Below, piece by piece: positions 12,889 to 25,597 of a stretch of 64,000 nucleotides of DNA. The stretch is taken from NCBI GenBank assembly GCA_008973525.1, contig WACJ01000414.1, positions 1 through 64,000 of the forward strand, given 5' to 3'. The translations under genes were made by a program, and so were the position numbers. The first letter of the stretch is position 1. Every line of letters begins with the position of its first letter. Under the pieces are notes generated by a model that worked only from the letters and a program-made list of their open reading frames with translations, was not told the origin of the DNA and made no database searches. Source of the DNA: Stenopsyche tienmushanensis. Taxonomy: Eukaryota; Arthropoda; Insecta; Trichoptera; Stenopsychidae.

Positions 12889-15800
12889 CTTGACTGTTTA
12901 TTCACAAAATCGAAACCCGACAAATCTGAGCAATCGGCACACGGTTTCCAAGTCGAATGTTAGTTTTTAAAACTTTGCGTTATCATAGCGCGAGCTAGCT
13001 GTCCAATTTACTAGATAAGCTTTCAATTCGGAACCATCAGCAAGACTGAGTCCCACCGTGTCGCGTCGTCAAGGGTTTCCCGCCTAGTACGATACCCTGC
13101 CATCTTTCGACGTAAGTAGAAACAGCACAAACAGATAAGAGACTGCTAATATTTTTGAAGTTGAGTTGTAATCTTATCCGGTAAGTCAAATAAGTCAAAT
13201 TTGACAAATCGAAGACCACTCTTGGTACAAATTGATTAACTTTCCCGAGCAAATGGCAGACAGGTTTCAAAAAAGATAAGGTCTTTATATCAACGCCCAG
13301 CGGCAACCACCTTAAATCTATCTCCGTGAGATCTGATCGAGAAAAATGAATTTTTAATTTAAAATTGCCTTGAACTAATAAATCCATTCCCGACAATAAA
13401 AATACAATGTATATTGAGATTCGGAATCCACACGGAAACAAAATTGATGAACTCGATTATGATAATTCAAAAGAAAATATCTTAAATTTGAATACAATCG
13501 GGAAGTATATATACACTATGTAAATTTCTGAACTATATCGTGACACAAAAAATCCTCTTCGGAAAACATAAAAAACAGATTCAATGACCAACCAAAACAA
13601 GAACTTATCACAATTTAAAAAATGTATATTTGCGAAACTGTTTTTATAGTCGAGGACATTTATTTGCCTTTGCGATGATGTTAATGGCTCGTCTGAATTT
13701 GAACCGTAACCGATTGTGTTGTTCCAAATGTACCAGATGAAATCTAATGCCAAACTTGTACTGACTAGATAAATAAACATAATATTTTCATTTCTGAAAT
13801 ATGATATGTGCATTCATAGATGTCGCGCAAATAAATGAATCAATCAAAATAAACAGGATGATTATCCAGAAGGATTATGTCGCAAGCATTCAACGAGTAG
13901 CGTGCCGAACACTGTGATCTAAGTTTCCCGCAAAAAATGTGTTGACAATAACTAATGAAACGATGCGTGTTGTGCTTGGACTGAAAGTTACCGTCCTCGT
14001 ATTTAGTCAATCATCAGTTTAGAAATTTACTCAGATAACCGCAACACGTATTATTTTATAAAATGAGACTATAACACTCTTTTTGTGCGATTTCGAAGTT
14101 ATGTAGTTTTTTTTATTTTATAGATATGATAGATATTTTGGATAAAATAAGAAATAAATCATCAACACTAATCGAAATTTGGGAAAAAAATTATAATTTA
14201 CGACTGTGTAAATCATATTGCATCTGATATCGCCGAATTACGACAACACCCTTTATTCTGGTTTAGATTTTTGTAAAAATTGATTTCGTTTTTTTGCATT
14301 TTTCCAATGACTTTTAAAAATACATTCTCCAAAAGAATTTCCAAAATTTCAACTACTTATAGCTATTTTAGTGACGCACAACTTGGTCTGTTATACCATA
14401 ATAAAATCTTTTAACGCGTTTTTCTCGAAACTACTTTTTTCAACACGGTTGACTAATAAATTTACTTCAAACTGGGTACGAATCTTTTCTATATAGAAAA
14501 AAATCTATATTTTATATAGATGTTTCAAAGGTATGCGGTTTTTAAAATCCATGGAACGCATCTTTACTTTTTCTATGCAAGTCATAGCTTTTATTGTGCG
14601 ATTTTCTGCGGAACGCATCTATCGAACAAAAAAGATTTAAATGTATAAGTTTTGATATTCTAAGAAAAATTTTGTCGATAATCACAAATATTAAGACAAT
14701 CTAGAAACAGATTTTTAAAAATGGATGATTAACATTGTGTCGTCAGATGATTGTAGATTTGGATTCAAAGTGTATCGATTTGTTATAAAAAACGACATTT
14801 TTAATCATATACCAATAAACCTAATATTATGCACATACAAATAAACGTTTAATAATTGTCAGACGTTTATGTGACAAAATAGACAATTTATGCACAAATA
14901 AAATATTTACCATCGATTTATATATAGATATTGCGGTTACTATATAATACTACATTTAATCAAATGATAGAATGAGTACATTCGCGGTTGCATTGTGTTG
15001 ATGAGATAAAAAAATCATCGATTACTATTTATATTATTTCCAGTTGTATATGATTATTTGTAAATAAAATCTTGATCATTTCATCTTTATACGTGGACCC
15101 GTGTTTCCGTTATTTTCAATGGTTTTCGAAGGTTTGCTCATATAAAAATGACATCAAAACCTGTTGAATATCATGAAATGCGCGAAATGCAAGTACTTAT
15201 ACTATCTTTTTATAATAAATAGATATAGATGTCGCTAATCAATTATAGATCGATCGTTTAAAAACCACGTAACGAAATCAAAGAATCAATGAAAATGTTT
15301 ATAATTCCGTTGCCAAACAAGAGAAAATCTTCTAAATATATTCATCTGGTATATTTGCAATGACCGTTGATGTATGATCAGGATTACGCCATAATTGAAT
15401 ACATCGCGCAAAAATATTCCTTTATATCGGATATTTTTATTAATATTCCATTTAAAATTTTTCGCATGAATTTATCCCTTGAATTTTGTATCGTAAACAT
15501 GAATCAAAAAGCAATTTTGCATACACAAACGACAGCTTCGTATCGAAGTTTGATAGCAATAAAAAATATACAAATGGCGAAAATATTTTTGTTGTTCTCC
15601 ATGAATAATACATTTGAGGTCAATAAACATATTAAACAGCGACTGAAAATAGTTCTTCGGTAGCTACTGAATACCATCGATCAGTCAAAACCAAATCGCA
15701 TTATTTAATTGAATCAAATCCAAATCCAAAATCCTGCGATACGATTATGCAAAATATAACCCCGATTTATAAGACTTTTTATACAACGGCATCATCGTGA

Positions 15801-17547
15801 AAACTCGGATCATTTTTCAACTTGTTGATAAGTTGAAAATTTGTATCGATTCTGAAAGATGTCGCTGTGAATAACACTTCAGATCGTTCAGCGACTGATA
15901 ACCAAAATCGCACGATAAACGCCCCGAAATAAGTTGTGCAAATAAAAATATTCATTCTCACAACCATTATATTCTCTTCTTTTAATAGGTGGCGAACTGC
16001 GATGAACCACTCGAATCGCGATAAAAATTCCGAAAATGGATCCCTTACCTGAAAAGAGAGAAAAATCAATATTAAAACGTGATGAAAAATTTTCCTTGGA
16101 TCATACGAATTTGTATTCGGAAAAGCGATTAATATGTCCTCAAGACTATTATAGTAGGCGTTTAATTATTTCCGCTCAGGCAATTAACTCTTCAACAGGC
16201 ACTGCGAACTATATATTAATGAAGAAACAAAGCCGCGGAGGAATGCCTTTAGATCTATCGAATAATATCACAAAAATCCTATCAACGCGCTAATTTATAG
16301 AGCTGGTATATTGTAACATAATCAATGTATTAATCGTATTTTTGAGATGCTTTGGATTGCCTTTAAATAAGAAAAGTGATTTTGATAAAACGTTGCTTCC
16401 GTTGCTCGTAATAAAAAATACATTTAAGGATAAGGATAAATTAAGGATATTATTAATCAGGATATCAACATTTCCAAGCACATCTACTTCTATTGGAATT
16501 ATTCAAAACAAGATACCACGTGACACGTTGACGTATCACTGTAGGTACAAAATGCAGTCAAGCTGATAATACAAGTGTACTCTCATTTATCTCACTATTG
16601 TTTGTCAATTCGTTTTTTCCCCCAATTATAATGGTCTTATTTCGTTGGAAAAATATATTACAAATATTTGAAATCAAATTTTAAAATACTTATACTTATT
16701 GTTTCAGGACGTTAAAACTATCCAAATTTGAGATGCAAAGATAAATGCGCCATACCAATAGACAGATATAATAACAATATTGTTATAATTTTTTTCAATA
16801 TGAAATAAGGACAAATAACTATCCCAGACATATTCAAACGCAAATTAGATAAATAGCAGACCGCGATAAGAGTTCATATAAATTACGAACGTAACGTGTG
16901 TGGTTCAAACTACAGAACCGAAGACGTAAATACTGCAATTGAATGCATTTAGCCGATATACCCTCGATATAAAATGCGTCAGTCTTATTTACCGAGGAAC
17001 CGATGTGTGTTTTCCATTTCCAAGTCCACTTGTTATATAAATAAGTAACAGGGTCTCTTTTGCTAAATATTGATAACGAAATAAGGTCATAAATACGCTC
17101 ATTGACGATTTTAATACTAATCTATCCGCACCGGATATATATTGATTTCTATTAAAGCTGTGCATCTCTAGATGGCTTATAAGGCGTTCGTCGATGATCA
17201 AGTCAACCAGCGGACTAATCTAGAAAGCTCTCGAGATGATTGCATCATGCTTCGATGCACAGCATCCAACGATCTCGCTGGATGCGTGGTATTTTAGGGA
17301 AAGGTCCGTTGAAACGCCCAAAAAGTGAAATTTTCGACAGTCGATCATCGCCAATGGAGGCGAATTGACCGATAGCGACGAACGTCTTCGATCATTTTCA
17401 AAAGAAAGTGATAAACACAATCGGTATATCAGCAAAAAAGTCGATTACAAATTTATTATTAAATTTGTGACACAACTTCCAACGATTTCGACTTGTGCAC
17501 AGACAAAAATCATTTCGGGCGATCGATGAACGTGGACGCTCACATAA
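12889..17547. other. Intergenic region upstream of the 12.9-kb exon
   Basis: It presumably includes the 5' UTR and promoter of the minus-strand exon just to its left, but no TATA box could be fixed. Apart from element D copy 1 (14065-14625), nothing is assignable. Open frames at 13.0-13.8, 15.4-15.7 and 15.8-16.3 kb have no recognised similarity and no splice context. Confidence 0.4.
14065..14625 (-). mobile_element. Dispersed element D, copy 1
   Basis: Reverse-orientation similarity to 33985-34765. Shared blocks include TTTGTGCGATTTCGAAG (about 14.08 kb; copy 2 right end), CGCGTTTTTCTCGAAACTAC (14.42 kb), CAAACTGGGTACGAATC (14.47 kb) and GATTTTAAAAACCGC next to ATGCGTTCCATGG (14.55 kb). GTGCGATTTT motifs sit near both ends. 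No coding frame is seen. Probably a non-autonomous DNA transposon. Confidence 0.6.
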
Positions 17548-17768
17548 TAGATTGTCCCGTTAGGAATGTCGTTTTTTGAATAAAAGAGTTAAATTCAAAC
17601 AAAAAATGTATTAAATCATTTCATCGATGCATTGTATCATCTTGAAACAAGGTTTGAAAAAATTTTTTTTATAGAAAATAACGTTCTCCAAATGTTAGTC
17701 GACTAACAAAATATACAATGTGTACAAAATAAGTATGACAAAAACGACATTCCTAACGGGACAATCTA
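17548..17768. mobile_element. MITE with perfect 29-bp inverted ends
   Basis: TAGATTGTCCCGTTAGGAAT and the next nine bases (17548-17576) are repeated exactly in inverse at 17740-17768. The outer TA on both sides fits a TA target duplication, leaving 27-bp terminal repeats, as in Tc1/mariner. The interior (about 160 bp) is AT-rich with no open frame. Perfect arms in otherwise decayed surroundings suggest recent insertion. Confidence 0.85.
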
Positions 17769-18435
17769 TCAAATGACAAAACTGTAGAAAGCAAACTCAG
17801 AAGACAAAAACCGCAAACAAATCAACCCCTGAGGGCTGATTTAAAAACTGCCAATTGTAAAATCGTTTGGAAGCACTTGGACCTTGGACTGATAAAAAAT
17901 TTAAAATCATTCAGCAATAAAATCATACAGTCCTTTGCGGACACAGTATTGGTTCGTCCTACAAACAAAGCAATACATATTGCATTCAATCGAAATTATT
18001 GATGCAATATTTCACAATTGTGGCAGATAGTAGAAAGTACCGCTATAAAATACATTGTTTTTGTTGATGCAGTCATCAATTTAATAAAGTTATTAATACA
18101 AGTCCTTAATAAGAACAAATACGGACGTTGCAGATGAATTTCGAGAGTTTATAGACAACCATGGCTTAATAGTTGAAGCATCATCGAAACAATTCCAGTC
18201 GACAGACCTTCAGATATTGATTCGTAGATGATTTAATTGGTACCTCGTAGAGTAGAATAATAGCAAACATCCTAATTTACGTATATTAATATTGCAGTTT
18301 CCAAAACCGGATTAATGCGAAGCTGTTTCCAGAAATTATCTAGCAAAAAATGAACACGCCTACTCTTTAATGCGAATTCTACCATATCAGTAATGCTATT
18401 CTTTATTTGAGAAATGTTCCACGTTAGATATAGTG

Positions 18436-18865
18436 CAGCAATCGGCAACACGTGGTCCGCGAGAAAATTTTGGTGAAATTTCGCAAGAAATCTGGCACTA
18501 TTGTAATTTTATAATTCTACCACCACAAAATATTTTGCTCATTATTACCTCAAAAATGAAGATCCTAGACGTGGTAATATGTGGATAATAGATCCGTTTG
18601 GACCAAACATTCAAGATGCTAATTGATGCACGAAACTAAAAGATCATCTGACGACACACTCAAAGTTAAATTTCATGCATCCTTTTCAAGACCTCAGTTT
18701 TGGTTTGAATTGAATACCCCTTGTTTAGTAAAGAGACAGCAATCAAAACACGATATCAATCTCGACTTGAACCAATTCTGTTCTCAGTCTTGCAGTTATA
18801 TCATTGGACCCAAATATAAATTTTATCATTTCAAATAACCAGAAACGGCAGGTTGCCGACCGCTG
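18436..18865 (+). mobile_element. hAT element relic with transposase C-terminal fragment
   Basis: The ends are CAGCAATCGGCAAC (from 18436) and, inverted, CAGCGGTCGGCAAC (ending 18865), the typical terminus of ZBED/SCAND3-type hAT elements. The flanking octamers (ATATAGTG / GTATATGG) agree at 5 of 8 positions, a decayed duplication. Inside, frames read KNEDPRRGNMWIIDPFG and, after a small frame change, SDDTLKVKFHASFSRPQFWF, which resembles the region between the catalytic core and the C-terminal dimerisation segment of such transposases. Stops and a missing N-terminal part show it is dead. Confidence 0.65.
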
Positions 18866-19174
18866 GTATATGGCACCTTAAGATGAAGAGTTGTTAATAA
18901 TTATTTTTTAATAAACATGTAAGATGAGCAAACCCAAAGCAAAAAAGATCGATATTTTTATTCAATAATAGGATTTGTGGCAAAATTTATTTTAGCATTA
19001 AGAAGATAATATTAGTCGATTCGACTAACAAAAGCATGCAACAATCGCTCCGATTAAATTGATTGTCCGTGCCAATTGAGTTCCCATAGAGATAATGTTA
19101 ATAGCGTGATTATGTAGCTAAGAATTTATCTCTACATGACATATTATATTTTAATTTTTCAATATGATGTAAAT

Positions 19175-19565
19175 CAGAGTTCCCTAAACGGTGATTCGTG
19201 GCCCGGTGCCGGGCCGCAGATTTTCCACTGGGTCGCATAGTATGCCAAATTTCAAGAAATTCAATCATTTTCTTTCTTAAAGGAATAATTTTGCAAAGGC
19301 GTGATGATATTTTTAAACTGAGAAATAAGGTCGATGCATTTTATAAAGCTGGTTCTTTAGGATTATCGCGTACAAGAGGAGGATTTACAAATATTTCCAC
19401 TTTTGCAAGAAATTTTCATTGCTGCTGACGTCGACAGGAAAGCTGTTTAAATGTAAAAAAGCATTGGTACTAAAATTTAATCACTATTATCCCGAAAATG
19501 AGGATCATCGTAAAAAAATCTTTAGATTAATAATCCCTTCATGGGGAACGTCATTTCATGTACTA
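19175..19565 (+). pseudogene. hAT transposase relic, second copy
   Basis: It begins with a hAT-like end CAGAGTTCCCTAAACGG followed by a GC-rich GGCCCGGTGCCGGGCC palindrome. In shifted frames the sequence reads KLRNKVDAFYKAGSL, then about FPLLQEIFIAADVDRKA, then HYYPENEDHRKK and INPF-like residues. This matches the order seen in GTF2IRD2/ZBED-type hAT transposases and overlaps in content with the fragment at 18.5 kb. Stops and frame changes are present, and no right end was found. Confidence 0.5.
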
Positions 19566-19589
19566 TTACGAGTAGAGAAAAATAGCAAT

Positions 19590-19740
19590 TAACCTTTCTT
19601 TTACCGTGCTAAAAAAAAAACCCGCGTGTTACTATGATATGTATTTGGTACACCATATGAAATTCTGAAAAAATCTGAACTTCGTATCTATTATATTTAA
19701 TATCACCTGACTTTAACCTATTCGTTTCAGCTATGTCTAT
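19590..19740. repeat. Degenerate fragment related to element C
   Basis: The block TCGTATCTATTATATTTAAT (about 19.68 kb) and a nearby AACCTTTCTTTTACCG block resemble parts of element C at 8.2 and 23.3 kb, but in mixed orientation. It is probably a rearranged old copy. Confidence 0.35.
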
Positions 19741-20384
19741 ATATTTGTTTCCAGTTACTCCCAGTCTGACCGATTAAATATTATTTGATTGTGCCCGGTA
19801 GACACTAAACGTCAAAGTTCGAATACTGTGATGCGACATAACTACCCCTTGCTAATACAATTTGACTAATACTTTTGCGGCCTAACCACATTTGACTACT
19901 CCTAACTATTATACTTATACGATTTTATGTATTTTAACTATTGGCCACTTGACTAGTACCTTTTTACAGAGTAGATACTTAAATACTCTTCTAACAGCAA
20001 GCTGATATCCAGTTTATATACTATTCATTGCTTTTTATACGAATCTTAACTTGCATGTCGCTCGTTGTCTCTTGCATGGTCTTCCCTACTTAGCAGTATG
20101 GAACTCGAGGAACCTCACCGGTTCGGATCCGAGAGGCTCTAGGAACGGAGCAGGAACAAGAAGAACACCAAGAAGACGGCCTCGAGGAGATGCATTTGAT
20201 GATCTTTACTTTGCAACGAAAAACAACATTGTCTTCCGTTGACTTCTATATCGTTTTGTAATCGCCGAACTGAGAGGGGCAACCTGAAAAAATGGCGAAA
20301 CCACTCAGTTTCGAATTCGCTCGGGTAAGTCGTACGGTGACGGGGAGACACCCTCAGTTGGTGTAGGAGCGAATCCGAGATGCA

Positions 20385-20795
20385 CTTAAGCGTCTCGTAT
20401 GTCTTCACCCTACCCCGGCAACGCCCTAGCGAGGAAAGGGGGGACTGGACTCCTTGTACTCCAGAAAGCCCTTTCCAGTAGAGTCAAAAAGGTCGTCTAG
20501 AGTAGTTTTCCACCATCTCCCTATGAAAACTACTCAGTCTTTACAAACCCCCCAAACTCCTTATCGAGACGTTCGCGAAAGTGTTCGTCAATACGTTCAC
20601 TCAGGATACCCGTTGGGTGAGCGTTCAAAATAAAACTCGGTGGTAATGCTACCTTCAATATCGAGCGAATGAGGAGGTGAATGTATGATACAGACGAAAT
20701 GGATGTAACCCCTTTCCTATGAATGGATATTGAAGAGGCCCATAGTTCTGTAGTGGACTGTTAGTGGCTGCGCTATGATGATGATGATGATATTT
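20385..20795 (+). mobile_element. RTE-like LINE 3' tail, copy 1
   Basis: The plus-strand order ends with GAAGAGGCCCATAG, then GTAGTGGACTGTTAG, then (ATG/ATGATG)n at 20776-20791. This is the layout of insect RTE-type LINE 3' ends, which finish in a short ATG-type microsatellite. The same sequence is found inverted at 52955-53220 (proximal half) and 56141-56360 (both edges with a central deletion), so this is the fullest copy. It is markedly GC-richer than its flanks. Coding sequence upstream of the tail was not recognised. Confidence 0.65.
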
Positions 20796-21071
20796 AATAT
20801 CGATATTCCCATTATTAGTCGAGTAGTAAGCACATCCACTCTGATATTCAGACACAAAACATTCACGTTGTCTTAGTTTTATATAACAGTGGAAGATGAA
20901 TATCTATCTTTATATTGTAAAACTCAACATTTATTAATGTCATTATCAACAACCTATTCATGCAAAAAAGAATATTCGTCCATGTCCTTAATAAAATCGA
21001 AATAAATAGACTGGATGTGAATGCAGCACTTTGTCTATCAGAGACAGCACTGCGGAAAAGAATATCCAATA

Positions 21072-21180
21072 TACGAGGAATATTCAGAAAGTATATGTAC
21101 TAGCCTTTTGAGTTTTTCCATAATCCATAGCCCGCAGTATAGTCACACTTAGTACACTTACTTTCTGAACATGCCTCGTA
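21072..21180. mobile_element. mariner-like MITE, 105 bp
   Basis: CGAGGAATATTCAGAAAGTA (from 21074) matches the inverse of the right end, CGAGGCATGTTCAGAAAGTA (ending 21178). About 25 of 29 terminal positions agree, and TA flanks each end. This length and terminus style fit a deleted mariner-family element. Confidence 0.75.
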
Positions 21181-21346
21181 TTAGCAAAGATGCAACAGCA
21201 GGTTTTACATTAATTTATTGAAAAAACACCATTGTTTTTGTTAAATTTCAATGTATCAAACGTGTTATATGTATATTTGTTAATTATGCAATGTCCATCT
21301 CTCACAATATCCCACAATAAACATTTATGACATATTCGCATTCTTA

Positions 21347-21530
21347 TATATAACACATCACTTAATAAATCTGTAGAATATTTTTTCCACTTTGAGCTTT
21401 TGGGTCGTTTTCATGCAATTCCTTCCAAAATAAATTCCTATAAATGTATTAAGTGATGTGTTATATAGTCATATTCTTCTCAACCTAGCGCCATCAGATT
21501 ATGAACATTATAAAATATAAATATCCACAT
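21347..21530 (+). pseudogene. mariner transposase fragment with 21-bp inverted repeat
   Basis: TATATAACACATCACTTAATA (21347-21367) is exactly inverted at 21447-21467. Just after it, the plus strand reads LLNLAPSDYEHY, close to the mariner transposase motif around the catalytic region (SPDLAPSDYxxF). The rest of the frame is broken. It probably belongs to a different insertion from the 105-bp element to the left. Confidence 0.5.
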
Positions 21531-23074
21531 TTCTACAAGTTTAATCTTAATTTTATAAAAGTGCCCCCAAAAATTCAGCAAAATCTCAATAGAGAGCATA
21601 ATAAGCATTAGAATTGAGCATACAAAAAAAACATACGAAACGCTCATTCTTAGAATAGATTCGGCAACTTTTTCTTTGTAATCGAAGGACGACGTCTCCG
21701 AGGTTTGGCGGTCGTCAGGGAAACGAAGAAAGCGATCGAGGTCGCTTTCTTGGAAGCAAAAAAAGGCGAAAATATGAATCCAATGAAAGAATACAAGCCT
21801 CTTCGTACAAAATCAATCATTTGTGTTTCAAATAATAATTTAAGGAAAAATGTTGAAGTGCTCAATTAGCTGGGAAATGCTCTTATCGGTCATTTAATAA
21901 TTTTTTAACGATCGACTCATCAAACATCCACAATCACTGCGTCGTTCTGAAAGATACAATTCAAACTTTTCGAATTTGCCAACACAAGACGTACAGTTAA
22001 GATCGGCAAGATATGATCCGCCCATCGCGAAAAAATATAATAAAGAAAACCGGTTGATGAAAGAGGGATACAAGAAGCTGCGAATAAAACAAACGAAGCA
22101 AGGTCACCTGTGTGATTTCGATATGAAAATATTTTCAAATTTTGAATCCTTCGACAAGCCATTATTCAATTAGTTTACATCACAAAAGTGGTTTTCGCTG
22201 ACGACACAATTGTTTAACCCCTCCGTTGCTGCACTGCTCGCATACAACCGAAATTTATAGTGATTTATATGTCTAAAAAAATATATTAGCTACGAAATGC
22301 ACTTTTAAGCCCACTAAATTGTGTCGTTTATCAGTGACGTTGGACTTGAACAAACATTCAATCGCATGCATGATTTTATGTGTACAGTATTTATTGTTAT
22401 CATTTGTAAATATTATATATTGAACACAATGAATAACATTAAAATTTCTTCACTATGTTGGATTTCGACGATGAATTTTGAATATCGAACACATACAAAT
22501 GGAAGAATTGACGAAAAATATTATTGGTGCAAAAATCTTGGTTATAAGTCCCAATGGATTATTCTTAATCTTTTTTTTATTTTTATATTTTCATAACATT
22601 GAAAGCTAATCTGTACTTGATAAATGATACATATAAGCTATCATCAATCACAGATAATGCTTTGTTTCAACGCATGAAGATGTAGTTTATTGAATCTAAA
22701 CGATGATGGCATTCTAGAAATGCACTTTGACATTGTCGCAACTCAGAAGTTCTTATTGGGAAATCGAAATCCAAACAAGACGATAATGAACCGCAAATTA
22801 AATTCCAAAAATACAATGCAATTTCGACGTATTTAACATTTTTAATGGACTTGTATTACCTAAACTTCGTTCGCTCGGTGCATATGCAAAGCAATTAATT
22901 TCAAGGAAAATTTGCATTGCAACATGAAACAAAGTAAACCTGCTTCAGAGGTTTGTTCCGTTTACATTTGGCTGGAGATTAAAAAAAAAAGATAAGAACT
23001 TCCTCATTTAATGAGCTCCGAGCGTTGATGCTGCTCATAAAAGTCAATGTATGATCCAAAAACTATGCATGCCT

Positions 23075-23540
23075 CAGGACTAGGGAACCCAATCCCGAGC
23101 CAAAATTTCGATCCCGGGACCGGGATTTTCAATAGTTTAAGAAATTATATTGATAAATTTGATCAAAATCGTCATCAGATATTTAAATTCTAGTTCGCTA
23201 TAATACTTTGATGTGATTCGTAATCATATTACGGAGGAATAATAAAATTCTGAACCCCGTATCTATTATATTTCATATCGAAATTCCCATTATTAGAGTT
23301 GAGGTGTAGTAAATACATCACCGGCAGAAAATGGTTAATATAACAATTTGAAAAACATATATGTATGTATACATAGATTAGACAGTTACTGCCCCTAGGC
23401 ATCGCCTAACCTTGCCAATTAGTAGTTATGCCACTGTTTCCAAGTGAGGTGTACGATTTCTGTTAGATAAAAACTTCAATCCTTAATTTTTCGGGACTAC
23501 GTTTACTAATCCCGGGATTCAGGATCTTGGAAACCATAAG
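23075..23540 (-). mobile_element. Dispersed element C, copy 2
   Basis: An inverted partner of 7915-8778. It starts at CAGGACTAGGGAACCC with palindrome-rich sequence (ATCCCGGGACCGGGAT). It lacks an internal stretch of about 400 bp present in copy 1. No coding frame and no clear target duplication. Confidence 0.65.
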
Positions 23541-24829
23541 TTAAATTTACAATTAGATTGAACATTCATAATGAACAGGCCCATCATTCAATTGCCGTGT
23601 ACGACGAGGAAGTTGAAATATTTCATACGAATAAAAAATGAGAATATTTTAGCATCGATTAGCATATAATTCGACTGCGCCATATTAGTTCAATTTCATC
23701 AATACGTAGCGAATTACCAACGTTTTGACATTGAAATATTACATTTTAATCGATATGTTACACGATTGCTTCATACCGAGATGTCACTAATTATCGACAG
23801 CATGTAATTAAAAATCATGATTGCTAAAACCGGAATATTTGCCCATATTTAGAATGGGACCATGTGTACAAGAATTTGCTTAGTTGGGTAAAATCAGTAT
23901 TCTACTACTCCAAATCGATAAATCAATTAACATCGAGGTATTTATGTACAAGTTTTGAAATAGACGACATTAACCGCAAAAATATACCTAGAAAAAATAC
24001 ACGTCATTAATTGATGGACCCATCAAGCCGATATAATGATTAATTAACAACGCATATTCTTGCACACAACAAAGAAAAACAGTAGAAAATACCAGAGTTT
24101 ACAGCCTGAGGACAAAATCAGTCATAAAAATGTATTTAGTGGTTCAGATAATTAAGGCAAATTAAGACAAAACTCACACATGCACATGTTAAATTAAACC
24201 TAAAATCGAAAAATACCACTTTATCTCGTATACTAATCGATGAACGCATTTGAAAATGTGACGCAAACGCTTCCATACAAAATTGTCAAATTTTCCGATG
24301 GCCAAGCAACTATCTGATGATTAGTGTGTGACTATAAAAATTCGCGGAAGATTCTACGGTTGCCTTGAAGAAATTCCTCGTAAGTCCATGGGTACCCAAA
24401 CTTTCCACAATTCATTAAATATTGACATGTTTACTGTGATTGAAAGAGCTTAAGGTACAACGTGCGAAATGACGTCAGGCAGTTTAACAGTAAATTTATT
24501 TAGGATAACATAGGAAATAATAAATCTATCAAGAAGATGATGCAAATTCCCACAGAAGAAGAAGAAAAAACAAACAAAACCAATTAAAAATGAAAGCTAA
24601 AACAGTTTGAAACGCAAGGAACAAATCCTATCGCGTAAATACGCGCATTTCCCCCAACTTTATCAGTATTCTGATAAACCTAAACGCTAGCAAGGAAAGA
24701 TTAACAGCACTCGAAGAAATTTCGGCAATAACCCGCGAAGTTTAACAGGTGGTTCATATGGAGAACAGGGAATAAACAGGGAAATTTCATACAACTGAGT
24801 AAAAATGTGATTATAATACTGTAAATTTC

Positions 24830-25170
24830 AAAAGCCGAACGGCGACATGTGAATCATCTGCGTTTTGCGGATGATATTTTTATAGCTCCCGAAGAATACA
24901 GCTGAGCTCCGAATGAATGGACCGAGATCTGGAATCACGTTTGAGGATAAACTCGACCGAAACAAAGGTCAGTTTTAACGAAGACATCAGCGCGGTAAAA
25001 TTAGAGAAGAGGTAAACGAATGTATTTATCTAGAGCGGATGATCGACATGAAAGCATGGTCAGTGAGATCAATCGAAGAATGAAACCGGAGAGGATCACT
25101 ACTGAGATCGTCTGAAACGTTGATGAACGATTACCAGCGGTCGAGTCGGTGCTGGGATTCACCAGGCTCG
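24830..25170 (+). pseudogene. LINE reverse transcriptase relic
   Basis: The plus strand reads NHLRFADDIFI at about 24.85 kb, with the F-A-D-D catalytic motif of non-LTR reverse transcriptases. In broken frames, residues typical of the following region appear (thumb start, then REEVNECIYLE, like 'VDEYIYLG'). Several stops and frame changes are present, and no upstream endonuclease is visible. Confidence 0.65.
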
Positions 25171-25433
25171 CAAAAACCAGTTTTTAAACCATGTATAATT
25201 TTTCAATAAATGAACCCGGAAAATGTCATGGAATTCATGGAGCTGTTAAAAAGGCTGTAAGTAAGGTGGCAAGTTTCGCAGAAGATGTATATATGTATGC
25301 TGTTTTCTGTTTGAGAGGCTTTACAGAAACATTTTTAATCTAAATTATATTTTTAAAAATCCAATAATGATTGACGAAAATGTGGGACAGGGTTTGTGCC
25401 GTCAAACAATCATTGGTTGAAGCATGTATACTA

Positions 25434-25597
25434 ATGGGCGGATTCCACGAGCGTGGTTTCTTATGCATGGTTTACTAGCATGCCGATTACTGCAATGAAG
25501 TGACCACACGTTTAGACTCACAATATTACACTTCACTACAGTAATGGGCATGCTAGCAAACCATGCATAAGAAACCACGCTCGTGAAATCTACCCAT
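25434..25597. mobile_element. Foldback element with 69-bp arms
   Basis: Positions 25434-25502 and 25529-25597 are near-perfect inverse copies (about 90% identical) separated by 26 nt. Each arm contains CACGAGCGTGGTTTCTTATG. The transcript or single strand would fold into one long hairpin. It could be a foldback MITE or, if transcribed, a source of a hairpin RNA. No coding capacity. Confidence 0.8.

Noticed and set aside
20090..20190. Cluster of XhoI, AgeI, BamHI and XhoI sites in about 85 bp, suggesting vector sequence
   Set aside because: No multiple-cloning-site order, promoter or marker sequence is nearby, and the GC-rich stretch runs on into the RTE-like tail that recurs elsewhere in the window. 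Chance in a GC-richer repeat is more likely.
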